The notes: generated by a model from the sequence alone, not told the origin. A stretch of 64,000 nucleotides of DNA from Pseudoalteromonas luteoviolacea NCIMB 1944 (GCF_001625565.1 NZ_AUXS01000040.1:39850-103849); one strand, 5' to 3'; shown: positions 1 to 9,095, numbered from the stretch's first letter. Translations and numbers: made by a program.

Positions 1-1
1 T

Positions 2-529
2 CCTGTGACTTATTTCAGTGCAGCGCAATTTGGTGAAGGAGATGAAAAAACCGTCAGTACGCTACTTAGGCAGCACCCTACAGTGAGTATGATTGATATT
101 AAAAGTCGTTTAGAGCAAGCGCAGTCAATGATTGCCCAAGTGTCTTTGGCTATCAGTTTCGTATTGGCTATCGTGTTAACCAGTGGTGCTTTAGTACTGA
201 TATCTCAGGTACAGGCGAGCCTAGCCGAGCGTATGCAGGAGATCGTTATTTTGCGTACTTTAGGCGCACGTGGACGCTTGATTAAATTGGCAACCTTGTA
301 TGAGTTTTTACTATTGGGTGCTTTGGCGGGCTTTGTTGCTGCCTTGGTCAGTGACGTCACTTTACTTATCATCCAACGAGAGTTGTTTGAAGTAGACGGT
401 AAGCTGCATCCATATATTTGGGCATTGGGTCCTGCAAGTGGTGCCTTGTTTGTGGCTGCGATAGGTTACTTTATGGTGGCCAGTACGATGCGGCAAAACA
501 CCCAAGGCTTATTGAGAAAACTTGCTTAG
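2..529 (+). CDS. FtsX-family ABC transporter permease, C-terminal part (cut by window edge)
   Basis: The reading frame is open from the left edge, so the gene starts outside the window and only about 175 C-terminal residues are visible. Three hydrophobic segments are seen, at about residues 45-70, 100-120 and 140-160 of the visible part. The segment ERMQEIVILRTLGARG between the first two is the loop typical of FtsX/MacB-type permeases (YbbP-like). The family forms the membrane part of ABC exporters or lipid-extraction complexes in the inner membrane. The permease type is clear. The exact subfamily (YbbP-like is my best guess) cannot be settled without the N-terminus and the partner ATPase. 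It ends just before a strong hairpin terminator. Confidence 0.8.
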   Translation, partial: PVTYFSAAQFGEGDEKTVSTLLRQHPTVSMIDIKSRLEQAQSMIAQVSLAISFVLAIVLTSGALVLISQVQASLAERMQEIVILRTLGARGRLIKLATLYEFLLLGALAGFVAALVSDVTLLIIQRELFEVDGKLHPYIWALGPASGALFVAAIGYFMVASTMRQNTQGLLRKLA

Positions 530-539
530 GAAATTAAAA

Positions 540-567
540 AAGAGGTAACGAAGTTACCTCTTTTTTT
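540..567. terminator. Rho-independent terminator between convergent genes
   Basis: A 9-bp perfect stem (agaggtaac 541-549 with gttacctct 553-561) encloses a 3-base loop. It is followed by a T run (562-567) and preceded by an A run. It can therefore stop the permease transcript rightwards and the beta-lactamase transcript leftwards. Confidence 0.9.
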
Positions 568-590
568 GTGCGTGAAACGGTGTTGCTCTT

Positions 591-1379
591 TTAAATTATC
601 TTCAGTGCCTTGAGCGTTGCATGTGCTTTATCCACACGTACATTCACCATTTCTTTGAATGAGGGGGCATGCATATTAAATGCAAAATAGTGTGTTCCTT
701 GGGCGTTTTCTATTTTACCTACATACCAACCTAAGTATGTTTTTTTAGCAATAGGGCCTGTTCCTGTTTTAGCGTATAGCTGATACTCAGGTGTACTTTG
801 TTTTAAGAAAATCGCATCGAAAGTTTGGTAAGTTTGCTTGCTTAATCCAAGCGTTTTATCGTCGAGTTGACGTAAGAATTCAATTTGTTCCATTGCTGAG
901 ATTTGCAGGCTTGAATTGAGCCAAAACTCGTCTAGCGGACCGTTGATATCTTGGTTTCCATAGTTAAATTGTGACAAATAGGTCTTTATTTCGGGCTTGC
1001 TTAGTGAATTGGTCCACATTTGGTATAAGGGGAGCACTGAGTAGCTAAATGCATCCTTCACTTTAATATCGTCACTTTGCCAGACACTCGGCCACCATTT
1101 CTTTACCGGGTATGCTTGGGTATCAACTTTATAGCTTGTCTTGGTATCAATTTTTTGCTCTTCAAGCAAAATCAGCGTATTGGGGATCTTGTATGTAGAG
1201 AAAGGGCTAAAAGCACGTTCTGCCCGGGACTTATTGATGACTTGCCATTTATCTGTTTGTTCACTGTAAACCACCATGGTACAGCGTTGATCTTTTTGAC
1301 ACCCTTCTTCGGCAAAGGTGTCATGAGAAGTGGAGAGTATTAGCCCGCTGGCGAGCAGCGCACAGAGTTGAAACCGCAT
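591..1379 (-). CDS. class D (OXA-type) serine beta-lactamase
   Basis: Hydrolyses beta-lactams in the periplasm through an active-site serine carrying a carboxylated lysine. The 262-residue length is normal for OXA enzymes. The motifs lie in order: a signal peptide (residues 1-23, cleaved before EEG), STYK at 61-64 (nucleophile S61, K64), the second motif S114-V115-L116, YGN at 140-142, the conserved Trp W153, and KTG at 204-206. The second motif is SVL instead of the usual SxV, so the hydrophobic residue that covers the lysine is Leu. The gene stands alone between a terminator and an AraC regulator on the same strand, with no integron or IS nearby. This suggests an intrinsic chromosomal enzyme. 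Substrate range cannot be read from the sequence. Confidence 0.93.
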   Translation of the reverse strand: MRFQLCALLASGLILSTSHDTFAEEGCQKDQRCTMVVYSEQTDKWQVINKSRAERAFSPFSTYKIPNTLILLEEQKIDTKTSYKVDTQAYPVKKWWPSVWQSDDIKVKDAFSYSVLPLYQMWTNSLSKPEIKTYLSQFNYGNQDINGPLDEFWLNSSLQISAMEQIEFLRQLDDKTLGLSKQTYQTFDAIFLKQSTPEYQLYAKTGTGPIAKKTYLGWYVGKIENAQGTHYFAFNMHAPSFKEMVNVRVDKAHATLKALKII

Positions 1380-1507
1380 GGTTGTTCCTTGGATCTATTT
1401 TTATTTTGTGTGCAAATTACCTAGTGACAACTGACTTTACCCTGAACTGACCCCTTTTTGACAATCCTAGTGTTAAAGTCAGTTGTTAGCTTGTGGATAA
1501 AGCATTT

Positions 1508-2374
1508 TTACAGCAGGGCTTTGTGCTGTATTCGAGAGCGAAATTGACTCGGGGTGCAGGCCTTAATCGCAAGAAACCGCCTGTTAAAGTTTGACAGGTT
1601 ATTAAACCCGCATTGATCGCTGATCACAGTAATGGGTGCTTTAGAACTGATCAGTAATTTACAGGCTCTGGCAATACGTAACTGATTGATAAATTCTGTG
1701 ACTGTTTTTTCGGTGCGCTTTTTAAAGAATCGATGGAAATGGTTGGTACTCATGTGGGCTTGCTCAGCTAATAGGTCCGCATTTAATTGCTCAGTATAGT
1801 TTTCATAGATGAAGTTGATCACGCGATCAAATTTGTCTTTCGCCGGATCTTGTTGATTAGCGTAGCTAAACTCCATACTAGAAAGCGTGTCATAGTCGCT
1901 GGTCGCCATCAAGTTGAGCATATTAAATAACAGTACATATCGCTCTAGAGGGTTAGCTTCAGCCATCTGGATAAACAGTTGCTCAGTGGTCCTAGCAAGG
2001 TGTTCACTGAACTTTAATCCGCACTTTGCCTTGTGCAGCAGGGTGTGCAAACTTTCAAACTCTTTGTTGAGCCGCAGTTGCTGCTCTAGCCAAAGTGCTG
2101 GGATCTGTGCGACATATACTTTTTGCATACTGCCATCATGATTAGGTTTTGACTGCCATGTATGGGGGAGTTCAGGTCCTAATAAGACTAAGTCATAGTC
2201 ACCGAATGGCGCAATATAGTCGCCAATATGACACACACCTTTACTATTTAATGTGAGGCATATCTCATACTCTGGGTGATAGTGCCAATTGAATGGAATT
2301 TCATTTAACTGGTATAAACAGTATCGCCAAGAACAATTGGTTGAAGGTATGATTTTTTCGCACATCGCTCTCAT
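1508..2374 (-). CDS. AraC-family transcriptional regulator with N-terminal cupin-type sensor
   Basis: A DNA-binding regulator of 288 residues. The N-terminal half carries a cupin-like ligand-binding segment (HYHPEYEICLTLNSKG, then DLVLLGPELPHTW). The C-terminal ~100 residues are the double helix-turn-helix of the AraC family (LNADLLAEQAHMSTNHFHRFF, then ITVISDQCGFNNLSNFNRRF). It is transcribed away from the TonB-dependent receptor at 2887, and the intergenic stretch between them is about 510 bases. It is a likely regulator of the sugar-uptake locus to its right, by position only. An alternative start at residue 4 (ATG 2365) is possible. Confidence 0.9.
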   Translation of the reverse strand: MRAMCEKIIPSTNCSWRYCLYQLNEIPFNWHYHPEYEICLTLNSKGVCHIGDYIAPFGDYDLVLLGPELPHTWQSKPNHDGSMQKVYVAQIPALWLEQQLRLNKEFESLHTLLHKAKCGLKFSEHLARTTEQLFIQMAEANPLERYVLLFNMLNLMATSDYDTLSSMEFSYANQQDPAKDKFDRVINFIYENYTEQLNADLLAEQAHMSTNHFHRFFKKRTEKTVTEFINQLRIARACKLLISSKAPITVISDQCGFNNLSNFNRRFLAIKACTPSQFRSRIQHKALL

Positions 2375-2886
2375 AATATTGTCCTTAATTTTTGTTCTTT
2401 ATATGTTTTAAAAATATTTAACGAGCACATGTTGTAAGGTAATTATTCGACGCTTAAGCCTTTAAGCGTTATTACTCTTTGTTACATATATTTAAATACT
2501 CAATCACCTATGTAAAACGTGGTGATACATTTCAAATCAATCATAATACTTATCTATCCACTTCATATTCACCTCGGGAACTGCCATGTTTTTCACGATT
2601 AATACCTAATAAAGGTTCATCCACTGAGATGACAGCGCTGTTTATTGATAGATTTGTACCTGTATGAGATAGAAAATGCAAACATCTTGTCTCCCTGACT
2701 GCTCAAATATGTAAAGGTTGAAATTAGAGTTGTTAATTTTAAGTAGCATTTTTCGTTACGTGATTTATTCAGGCGCTCAGTACCCTTGGGCGACTAGGTC
2801 AAGGTGTTTACTTAGTTAATAAGTGTTGAGTTTTCTCTAATTTTCTTTTCAAAAACAGATAAAAAAATAGATCAGAGAGAAAAGTG
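2375..2886. other. intergenic region between AraC regulator and TonB-dependent receptor
   Basis: An AT-rich stretch of about 510 bases between divergent genes. It must hold both promoters and the leader of the receptor gene. A 62-codon open frame at 2479-2667 lacks a ribosome binding site and any recognisable features. I found no clear operator. Confidence 0.5.
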
Positions 2887-5859
2887 ATGAAACATAATTT
2901 ATCTCCATTTAAACGGTCACGCGTATCTTTTGCTGTTATGGCTGCTGTTCTGTCTGTTGGCGCATATGCAGAAGATGCAGGTGTTCAAGCAGAGCAAGTT
3001 GAAGTTATCGAGGTTCGCGGGATCAGAGCCTCTACCGAACGAAGTTTAAATACCAAGCGATTTGCCGATGGTGTGGTTGACTCTATTACAGCTGAAGATA
3101 TCGGTAAATTACCGGATATAACCATTGCTGACTCTCTGCAACGTGTTCCGGGGATCCAAATTCGTCGCAGTGCTGGTGAAGGTTCTACTATCAATGTCCG
3201 TGGTATGCCTCAGGTAACAACCTTGCTTAACGGAGAGCAATTTTTAAGTGCAGGCTCTATCACTAAAGTGCAGCCGGACTTCACCGATATTCCCTCCAGC
3301 TTGGTTGGCTCTATGAACGTGATGAAATCGCCAACCGCAGACACCCTTGCAGGTGGTATATCCGGTACGGTTGATTTATTAACGCGTAAACCCTTTGATC
3401 TGGAAGAGGGGTTCAGTGGTGCGGCACTGGCGGAGGCTTCAACGGGGTCATACTCAGAAGAAACAGATCCAAAGTTTATGGTGTCCGCAGGCTATAACGG
3501 TGACCGCTTTGCGGTGCTGGCTACCCTTTCGTACGATGAGGCAAACCTGGCAAACTACCGCTATGGTTCGACTGATGATGGTTGGGCATATGCGCCGTTT
3601 GAAAACCACGAAGAAGTGTCATGTTGGTTTTGTCCCAAACAGGATATGAATGGTGATGGGGACTCTGATGACGCCGAATTCACTTATGTGAGTTACGGTA
3701 TTATGAACCGCTTCACTGAGCGTGAGCGCCTCGGCGCAACGGTAAGCTTCCAAGCTCAGTTAAGTGACAACTGGACCTTCAGTAGTGATGTTTTTTATAC
3801 GGATATGGATGATGCTGATCGTCATAAAGGGATCACAGCTGACAATGCTTGGGGCGGTCACTGGCACTGGCAAGATCAGCATGACCCCATTAACCGGGGT
3901 GTGCTAGATAATGGCCACAACCTGTATACAGCGCAAGATATAACGCTCAATTCACCGCGTGTTGTGTCCCACTCAGAAAGTCATACTAACCAGCGTGAGT
4001 CAACAAACTTTAATTTTGAGTTAGAATTTAAAGGAGACGGTAATTTTTCCGGTAAAGCGCGTTTTATTACTGCGGATGCTGAGCGTAGCCACACTGAAAA
4101 CGTCGCTCAGGGTTACCTGACCAATGGCCTTGCCCATGGCTTACGAAGAAATGATGGCACAGGTCCAATTGCTGTAAATCCTGGCGGGTATGGGCCAAAC
4201 CCTATTCCGATGCGTTTGAATTTCAAAGGCAAACATCCTTCATTGACTGGGCCTAGTGAGCTGCAAGGAGAGGTCTTTGGCTCCAATATCAACCGCTATG
4301 CCATTGTCTCTACCTATTCCGAAAATAACTATGACGAAGAAGCGAGCTTAGATGTTTTGCGATTGGATGGTGAGTATCAGTTTGACTATAAGCACCTTGA
4401 AAAGATGTCATTTGGCGTGCGAGTTGGTCAGCGTGACGTAACACGTGATCAGTTTGTTTTGCTCGCGCCTTTTTCCAACCCTGTGGGCGAGGGCAGTGTC
4501 AATGTCATGTGGAAAGATCAGGGATTGGCTGCATTTGATACAAATGGTGATGGGGAAGTTAGTGTCGTAGATGGCGATATTACCATGGGAGCTAATACAC
4601 CATTTAATTTTACTGGTTTGCCAGAAGGGTGGGTGGAAAAAAACAGCGACTTTGGTCCAGTTAATTTAGGTGAATACTATTTCGTTGATCCGCGCCAACT
4701 TGATGATCCGTTTGCATTTCAAAATGCGCTCTATCCGGGCAATATCAGAGGTGGAGTGCCTGGAAGCTCTTATAAAATAGAAGAGCAAACGCAGTCTGTT
4801 TATTGGCGCGCCGATCTATCAAATGATTTTTATCGTGCTAACGTGGGTTTTCAATACATAGAAACCGATCTTGATATCGTACAAAACGAAGTGGGTGATT
4901 CTATTTGTACTAACTGTCCTGGTGAAGTGGCAAAAGATGTGGGTGACATTGTAACCGCACGCTCTTACAGTGACTTTTTACCGTCTGTGAATGTGGCGTT
5001 TAACCTGAGAGACGATGTAATTTTGCGTACATCCTGGGGTAAAACAATGACACGTTTGGACCTAAAGTCACTCGGTGGCGGTCTTACGATTAGCCGAGCT
5101 AGAGCGGGTGATGAGTTGGCTGCCAGCGAAGGGATCAGCCCGGATCTACTGATCGCAACTAACGCTACCATGCAAGGTAACCCAGATCTTGAGCCTTGGC
5201 GCGCAGAAAATACCGATGTGACATTGGAATGGTATTTCTCGCCAAGTGCGCTGGTTAGTGTTGCATTGTTCAACATTGATTTAGAGTCATTTATTGAATC
5301 TGCACAGTGGCAGATCGCCGCAGAAGATGGCGATGGTGTAGTGCGTCGTAATGTTACAGTGAATGGTCAAATTAACGGTCAAGGTGGCACGATGGAAGGT
5401 GCGGAGTTTAGCTACCAGCAAGCTTTTGACTTTTTGCCCGGTTTTTGGAGTGGCTTTGGTGCTGCATTCAACTATACATATTCGGAAAGTGAAAGTGGCA
5501 AAGAAGGTTTTGGTGGGGAGCCATTGCCGCTTGAAGACAACTCTAAAGAATCAGGTAACGCAGTTTTATGGTACGAGCAGTATGGGTTTCAATTCAGATT
5601 GGCCGCAAACTACCGCTCCAAGCGTTTGCATACGGTGTCAACACCAGGTGGTATGGGTAATATAGGTGTTTGGACAGAGCCGACTACCTACATTGATATG
5701 TCTGCAAGTTATGACATAAATGACAATCTTACTGTGTATATGTCAGGCAGCAACTTGACCGAAGAGTATGAATCACAATACGCGCAGTGGCAAGACAACC
5801 GCATGGCACAAAATATCTATGAGCGCCGCTTTACTCTGGGTGTACGTGGTCGCTGGTAG
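2887..5859 (+). CDS. TonB-dependent outer-membrane receptor with two EF-hand-like loops
   Basis: Imports a substrate across the outer membrane using TonB energy. The order is: signal peptide (to about residue 28, ...VGAYA), TonB box region (VEVIEVRGIRAS), plug domain (SITAEDIGKLPDITIADSLQRVPG, then INVRGMPQ), then a long beta-barrel ending in an aromatic residue (RRFTLGVRGRW). About 990 residues, long for the family because of large loops. Two loops contain calcium-binding-type sequences: D253-MNGDGDSDDAE and D551-TNGDGEVSVVD. Two CxxC pairs also lie in loops. I chose ATG 2887 over GTG 2884 because of the agagaga ribosome site. With the MFS and ROK genes downstream it most likely takes up a sugar or oligosaccharide; the substrate is unknown. 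A terminator follows, so it is probably its own transcript. Confidence 0.93.
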   Translation: MKHNLSPFKRSRVSFAVMAAVLSVGAYAEDAGVQAEQVEVIEVRGIRASTERSLNTKRFADGVVDSITAEDIGKLPDITIADSLQRVPGIQIRRSAGEGSTINVRGMPQVTTLLNGEQFLSAGSITKVQPDFTDIPSSLVGSMNVMKSPTADTLAGGISGTVDLLTRKPFDLEEGFSGAALAEASTGSYSEETDPKFMVSAGYNGDRFAVLATLSYDEANLANYRYGSTDDGWAYAPFENHEEVSCWFCPKQDMNGDGDSDDAEFTYVSYGIMNRFTERERLGATVSFQAQLSDNWTFSSDVFYTDMDDADRHKGITADNAWGGHWHWQDQHDPINRGVLDNGHNLYTAQDITLNSPRVVSHSESHTNQRESTNFNFELEFKGDGNFSGKARFITADAERSHTENVAQGYLTNGLAHGLRRNDGTGPIAVNPGGYGPNPIPMRLNFKGKHPSLTGPSELQGEVFGSNINRYAIVSTYSENNYDEEASLDVLRLDGEYQFDYKHLEKMSFGVRVGQRDVTRDQFVLLAPFSNPVGEGSVNVMWKDQGLAAFDTNGDGEVSVVDGDITMGANTPFNFTGLPEGWVEKNSDFGPVNLGEYYFVDPRQLDDPFAFQNALYPGNIRGGVPGSSYKIEEQTQSVYWRADLSNDFYRANVGFQYIETDLDIVQNEVGDSICTNCPGEVAKDVGDIVTARSYSDFLPSVNVAFNLRDDVILRTSWGKTMTRLDLKSLGGGLTISRARAGDELAASEGISPDLLIATNATMQGNPDLEPWRAENTDVTLEWYFSPSALVSVALFNIDLESFIESAQWQIAAEDGDGVVRRNVTVNGQINGQGGTMEGAEFSYQQAFDFLPGFWSGFGAAFNYTYSESESGKEGFGGEPLPLEDNSKESGNAVLWYEQYGFQFRLAANYRSKRLHTVSTPGGMGNIGVWTEPTTYIDMSASYDINDNLTVYMSGSNLTEEYESQYAQWQDNRMAQNIYERRFTLGVRGRW

Positions 5860-5889
5860 TCACTAACTTCCTTTTCATTATCGTAGCAC

Positions 5890-5911
5890 AAAGGCCTTAA
5901 CGGCCTTTTTT
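5890..5911 (+). terminator. Rho-independent terminator after the TonB-dependent receptor
   Basis: The stem aaaggcc (5890-5896) pairs with ggccttt (5902-5908) around a 5-base loop, and the T run extends to 5911. It separates the receptor transcript from the MFS-ROK operon. Confidence 0.88.
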
Positions 5912-6862
5912 GTTAGCAGCAGAGTAATTTCCAATGATGTTTCTTCAGTGGTGCTAATTGCAAAAATGAAGCCTGCGCCTGTGAGTCTGAGGATTTAATC
6001 TCAACTTAATATAATTGCATATACATCATGTTAATACGCCAAAAATTATCAATACTACTAATGCTGTCACAAAGGAACAATTGGTTATGTAAAGTTGTGC
6101 AACTAGCGTAAAAGGGTGCTCAGTTATGTCAAGCACAACCAGAGTGAGTAACATAGTTCAAAGCGGCATAGGTTGTAGTGCAAGAGATAAAGAGGGAGTC
6201 ATCATGAGGCGAATTAAGGCGTAAAATAGCTGAGAAGCCTTATTCAGAAAATGATTGGGGTTTATACCAATATTATAAATAAACTTATACTTCAAAATGT
6301 TAATGTTAAATCACTAAAGTATGATGGCTGAAGTTAGTAGTCTAAATGGACTTGGAATGACGATTATCTGGTGTCACAAAGCAACGAAAAGTCTAGATGT
6401 TAACATCGTAGGCTTATGCGGTTGGCCGGGTGAAAATAGTACAATATCTAAAGTGTAATCGACACAGCTTTAGCACAAAAGTGAGAGTTACAAAGCCAAT
6501 TTGATACCATATATAGTTGCTATAACTTTATTTTTTCTAATACTTATGATGGGTAAATGTGAATGTTATAGTGTTAAGTTTCGAATATGAATTCTTTAGG
6601 TTTACTTTTAATCAAGCTATTCAACGAGCAAAACTGCGCAGCAGCCTCTGCGATCCATGGTTACAATTTCAGACGCTATAATTAAAGTTATGTGATAAAT
6701 CAGTATTGAAATCAAGCCTTTCAATCATGCTTATCAGTGCAAACAAGGTAACAGGAAATACTAACATACAGGGGTAGGTTGTCTGTTGCTGCTGGTGGGC
6801 TTGAATTGTATTGATAAAGGATTGAATAGTGCCGCAATATGAAGTTAATTGGCGGCACACTA
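5912..6862. other. long AT-rich intergenic region before the MFS gene
   Basis: About 950 bases with no supported gene on either strand. Short open frames on the minus strand at 6669-7089 overlap the MFS start and show no family features or ribosome sites. Weak dyads are present, such as aaggc...gcctt near 6215-6243, but nothing convincing. It is unusually long for this window and could hold a regulatory RNA or a decayed gene. Confidence 0.5.
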
Positions 6863-6951
6863 ACCTTATTTGACGAGTTAAGGTGATGGCGGATTCCCCT
6901 TGGATCATTTGTCTGCCAACAAACAGATCCTATTTTTGCCATCGCCTTTTT
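6863..6951 (+). promoter_or_regulatory. attenuator-like leader hairpins upstream of the MFS gene
   Basis: A long hairpin is formed by aggtgatggc (6881-6890) pairing with gccatcgcct (6938-6947), with one G-U pair. Inside it lies a nested stem-loop (ggatc 6902-6906/gatcc 6926-6930 and tttgt 6908-6912/acaaa 6919-6923). A T run at 6947-6951 follows, only 20 bases before the MFS start codon. The left arm of this hairpin overlaps a competing short hairpin (acctta 6863-6868 with taaggt 6879-6884). A terminator with an overlapping alternative stem just before a gene fits transcription attenuation. It could instead be the end of a separate short transcript. Confidence 0.5.
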
Positions 6952-6970
6952 ATTAAATAAGGTACTAGTA

Positions 6971-8218
6971 ATGAAGAAGAATTTGCCTGCGGTGCTTGTG
7001 GTTCTCGCGACGTTCTTTACGATCTCTTTTATCACCAATATTCTTGGTCCAATCTTTCCTGAATTGATAAAAAGCTTTGATATCGGCATTGTGCTGGCTG
7101 GCTTTTTTCCTTTTGCTTTTTTCGCCGCCTATGGCGTAATGTCTATCCCGGCAGGTTTGTTAGCGCAGCGTATTGGCGAAAAATTTGTCATGTTGATCGC
7201 TTTTAGCTTGGCTGCCAGCGGCTCGCTGCTTTTTGCACTCTTACCCAGCTTTGCACTTGCCATGTTTGCCCTATTTATGATTGGCAGTGCCATGGCATTT
7301 TTACAAGTAGCCATCAACCCTCTTTTACGCCGCGCCGGTGGCAGTGAACACTTTGCCGTGTTATCTGTCGTGGCGCAATTGCTGTTTGGTGCTGGCGCGA
7401 CCCTCTCACCAGTTGTATATGTCGGATTATCTGAGACGGCCCAAAACTCTAACTCTTTGATGAGTATTCTGGTTCCTGCGCAAATGGAGTGGCTAAGTAT
7501 GTATTGGCTATTTGCTTTGGTGTGCTTGGCGATGTTGGTGTGGAGTGCACTGACTCGCTTTGCTGTTGTTGACGACGAGCACATGGCAAATTACACCTTA
7601 GGTGACTGTACGGCGTTATTTAAGAATAAAACAGTCATAAAGTTCTTTTTTGCGATTGCAGCCTATGTTGCTTTGGAGCAAGGGATTGCGAATTCCATAG
7701 CCATTTTTTTACAGCAAACCCATGATCTAGATGCAAAAAATGTTGGGGCTAAAGTGGTGAGTCAATTTTGGCTTATGCTGACAATCGGTTGCATGGTCGG
7801 CTTGGTCTTGATGAAGTTATTCGACGTGCGCAAGGTGCTTGTGTGGTTTTGTCTCGGCGCGGGAGTGAGTTTGGCAATGGCGATATTTGGCTCTGCCGAA
7901 CTGGCATTGATTGCATTTCCTGCCGCAGGGTTTTTCTTATCCATTATGTGGTCCGCGTTATTTTCATTAGCGCTGAATTCATTTGCTCAAGGACACGGTG
8001 CGATCGCTGGGATCCTATGCACGGGTATTGTTGGCGGAGCGGTGGCTTCACCATTAATTGGGGCCGTGACGTATATATCTGGTTCATTGACGCTAGCGCT
8101 ATGTTTGTTATTTATTCCTTTGGGGTACATGGCTTATATAGCAAATTCATCAAATCCGTTGGTAAATAACCATACATTCCGTCTTTTTGAAAGAAAATCA
8201 CCAGAGCAGGAAGCATAA
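6971..8218 (+). CDS. MFS sugar permease (FucP/GluP-like)
   Basis: An inner-membrane major facilitator protein of 415 residues with about 12 hydrophobic segments. It has the N-terminal pattern of the fucose/glucose permease group (FFTISFITNILGPIFPELIKSF, then AYGVMSIPAGLLAQRIGEK, the family's loop 2-3 motif). The C-terminal half repeats the six-helix layout. It is followed one base later by the ROK kinase gene, so the two are translationally coupled. By context it carries the sugar brought in by the receptor at 2887 across the inner membrane. The exact sugar cannot be named. Ribosome site aagg lies just upstream of the start. Confidence 0.88.
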   Translation: MKKNLPAVLVVLATFFTISFITNILGPIFPELIKSFDIGIVLAGFFPFAFFAAYGVMSIPAGLLAQRIGEKFVMLIAFSLAASGSLLFALLPSFALAMFALFMIGSAMAFLQVAINPLLRRAGGSEHFAVLSVVAQLLFGAGATLSPVVYVGLSETAQNSNSLMSILVPAQMEWLSMYWLFALVCLAMLVWSALTRFAVVDDEHMANYTLGDCTALFKNKTVIKFFFAIAAYVALEQGIANSIAIFLQQTHDLDAKNVGAKVVSQFWLMLTIGCMVGLVLMKLFDVRKVLVWFCLGAGVSLAMAIFGSAELALIAFPAAGFFLSIMWSALFSLALNSFAQGHGAIAGILCTGIVGGAVASPLIGAVTYISGSLTLALCLLFIPLGYMAYIANSSNPLVNNHTFRLFERKSPEQEA

Positions 8219-8219
8219 G

Positions 8220-9095
8220 ATGTCAGGAATGATTGTTTGTATTGACCTTGGTGGTACTAAAGCATTGTGTGGTTTAGCGAAACAAGGGCGTGTAGGGCAG
8301 GTGAAGCGCTACCCAGTGCCAGCTTCAGGCACAAAGAAAGAAGTGACTAGCTATATTGTCGAGCTTGTTAGAATGACGATAACTGCGGATTGCATCGGCG
8401 TAGCCATTGGGATCCCAGGGGTTGTAAATAGTGACACCGGAGAAGTGTTTGAAGTTACAAATATACCAGCGTGGCGCGATGTACAGTTGGCTGAGGAGTT
8501 AAGCCAACGGTTTCACGTCCCTGTTCTTGTTCATAATGATGTCAATTGTTTCACTTTTGGTGAGTACCGCTTTGGAAGTCATGGTGGTGACTTTATGCCG
8601 TGTAAAAACATATTGGGAGTTTGCCTAGGTACAGGGCTTGGTGCAGGGGTGGTGATTGACGAAAAGTTATATACGGGGCGATATGGGTTGGCAGGAGAAT
8701 TTGGCAGTGCGCCTTATCTTGGCAAAACCATTGAAGACTATTGTAGTGGCCAGTTTTTTAATCAGCAGGGGACGGACGGTGCGTTTCAATATCAATTGGC
8801 CAAAGCAGGCAATGTAGAATCGCTGAAATTATTTGAGCAACTCGGTACGCACCTTGGAATAGCGTTTGCTCATATGCAGCTAGCTTATGATCCAGACGTG
8901 ATTGTATTGGGGGGCTCGGTAACCCAAGCCTATGACTTATTTGGCGAGCATATGCTGTCATCATTTACACAGTATGAGCAGTGCAAACAATTGAATATTC
9001 GCGTGAGCCAGCTTCCTTATGCAGCATTGTTAGGGGCATGTGCACTGTTTGAGCAAAAATATAAAGTTGCTTCTTTTGAGAGGGAATGTATCTAG
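8220..9095 (+). CDS. ROK-family sugar kinase lacking the canonical zinc motif
   Basis: Phosphorylates a hexose or amino sugar in the cytoplasm. The start at ATG 8220 lies one base after the MFS stop and has the ribosome site caggaag. An upstream in-frame start at 8187 would overlap the MFS gene. The 291 residues show the N-terminal ATP-binding phosphate loop (IDLGGTKALCG) and the ROK signature (CLGTGLGAGVVID... GRYGLAGEFG). After the signature, the usual zinc-binding CxCGxxGCxE segment is replaced by GSAPYLGKTIEDYCSGQFF, with only one Cys. This replacement resembles a ROK subgroup I associate with Bacteroidetes and Alteromonadales (from memory). Specificity (glucose, fructose or N-acetylglucosamine) is not decided. 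Confidence 0.88.
   Translation: MSGMIVCIDLGGTKALCGLAKQGRVGQVKRYPVPASGTKKEVTSYIVELVRMTITADCIGVAIGIPGVVNSDTGEVFEVTNIPAWRDVQLAEELSQRFHVPVLVHNDVNCFTFGEYRFGSHGGDFMPCKNILGVCLGTGLGAGVVIDEKLYTGRYGLAGEFGSAPYLGKTIEDYCSGQFFNQQGTDGAFQYQLAKAGNVESLKLFEQLGTHLGIAFAHMQLAYDPDVIVLGGSVTQAYDLFGEHMLSSFTQYEQCKQLNIRVSQLPYAALLGACALFEQKYKVASFERECI

Noticed and set aside
591..2374. Beta-lactamase and AraC pair as a mobile resistance cassette
   Set aside because: No integron attC site, IS end or direct repeat is visible, and composition matches the surroundings.
2479..2667. 62-codon open frame before the TonB-dependent receptor
   Set aside because: No ribosome site, no signal or family features; lies in an AT-rich regulatory gap.
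6210..6245. aaggc...gcctt dyad as a terminator
   Set aside because: Five to six base pairs with a long loop and no T run; expected by chance.
6669..7089. Minus-strand open frames overlapping the MFS start
   Set aside because: They overlap the real gene and its leader hairpin and encode no recognisable protein.
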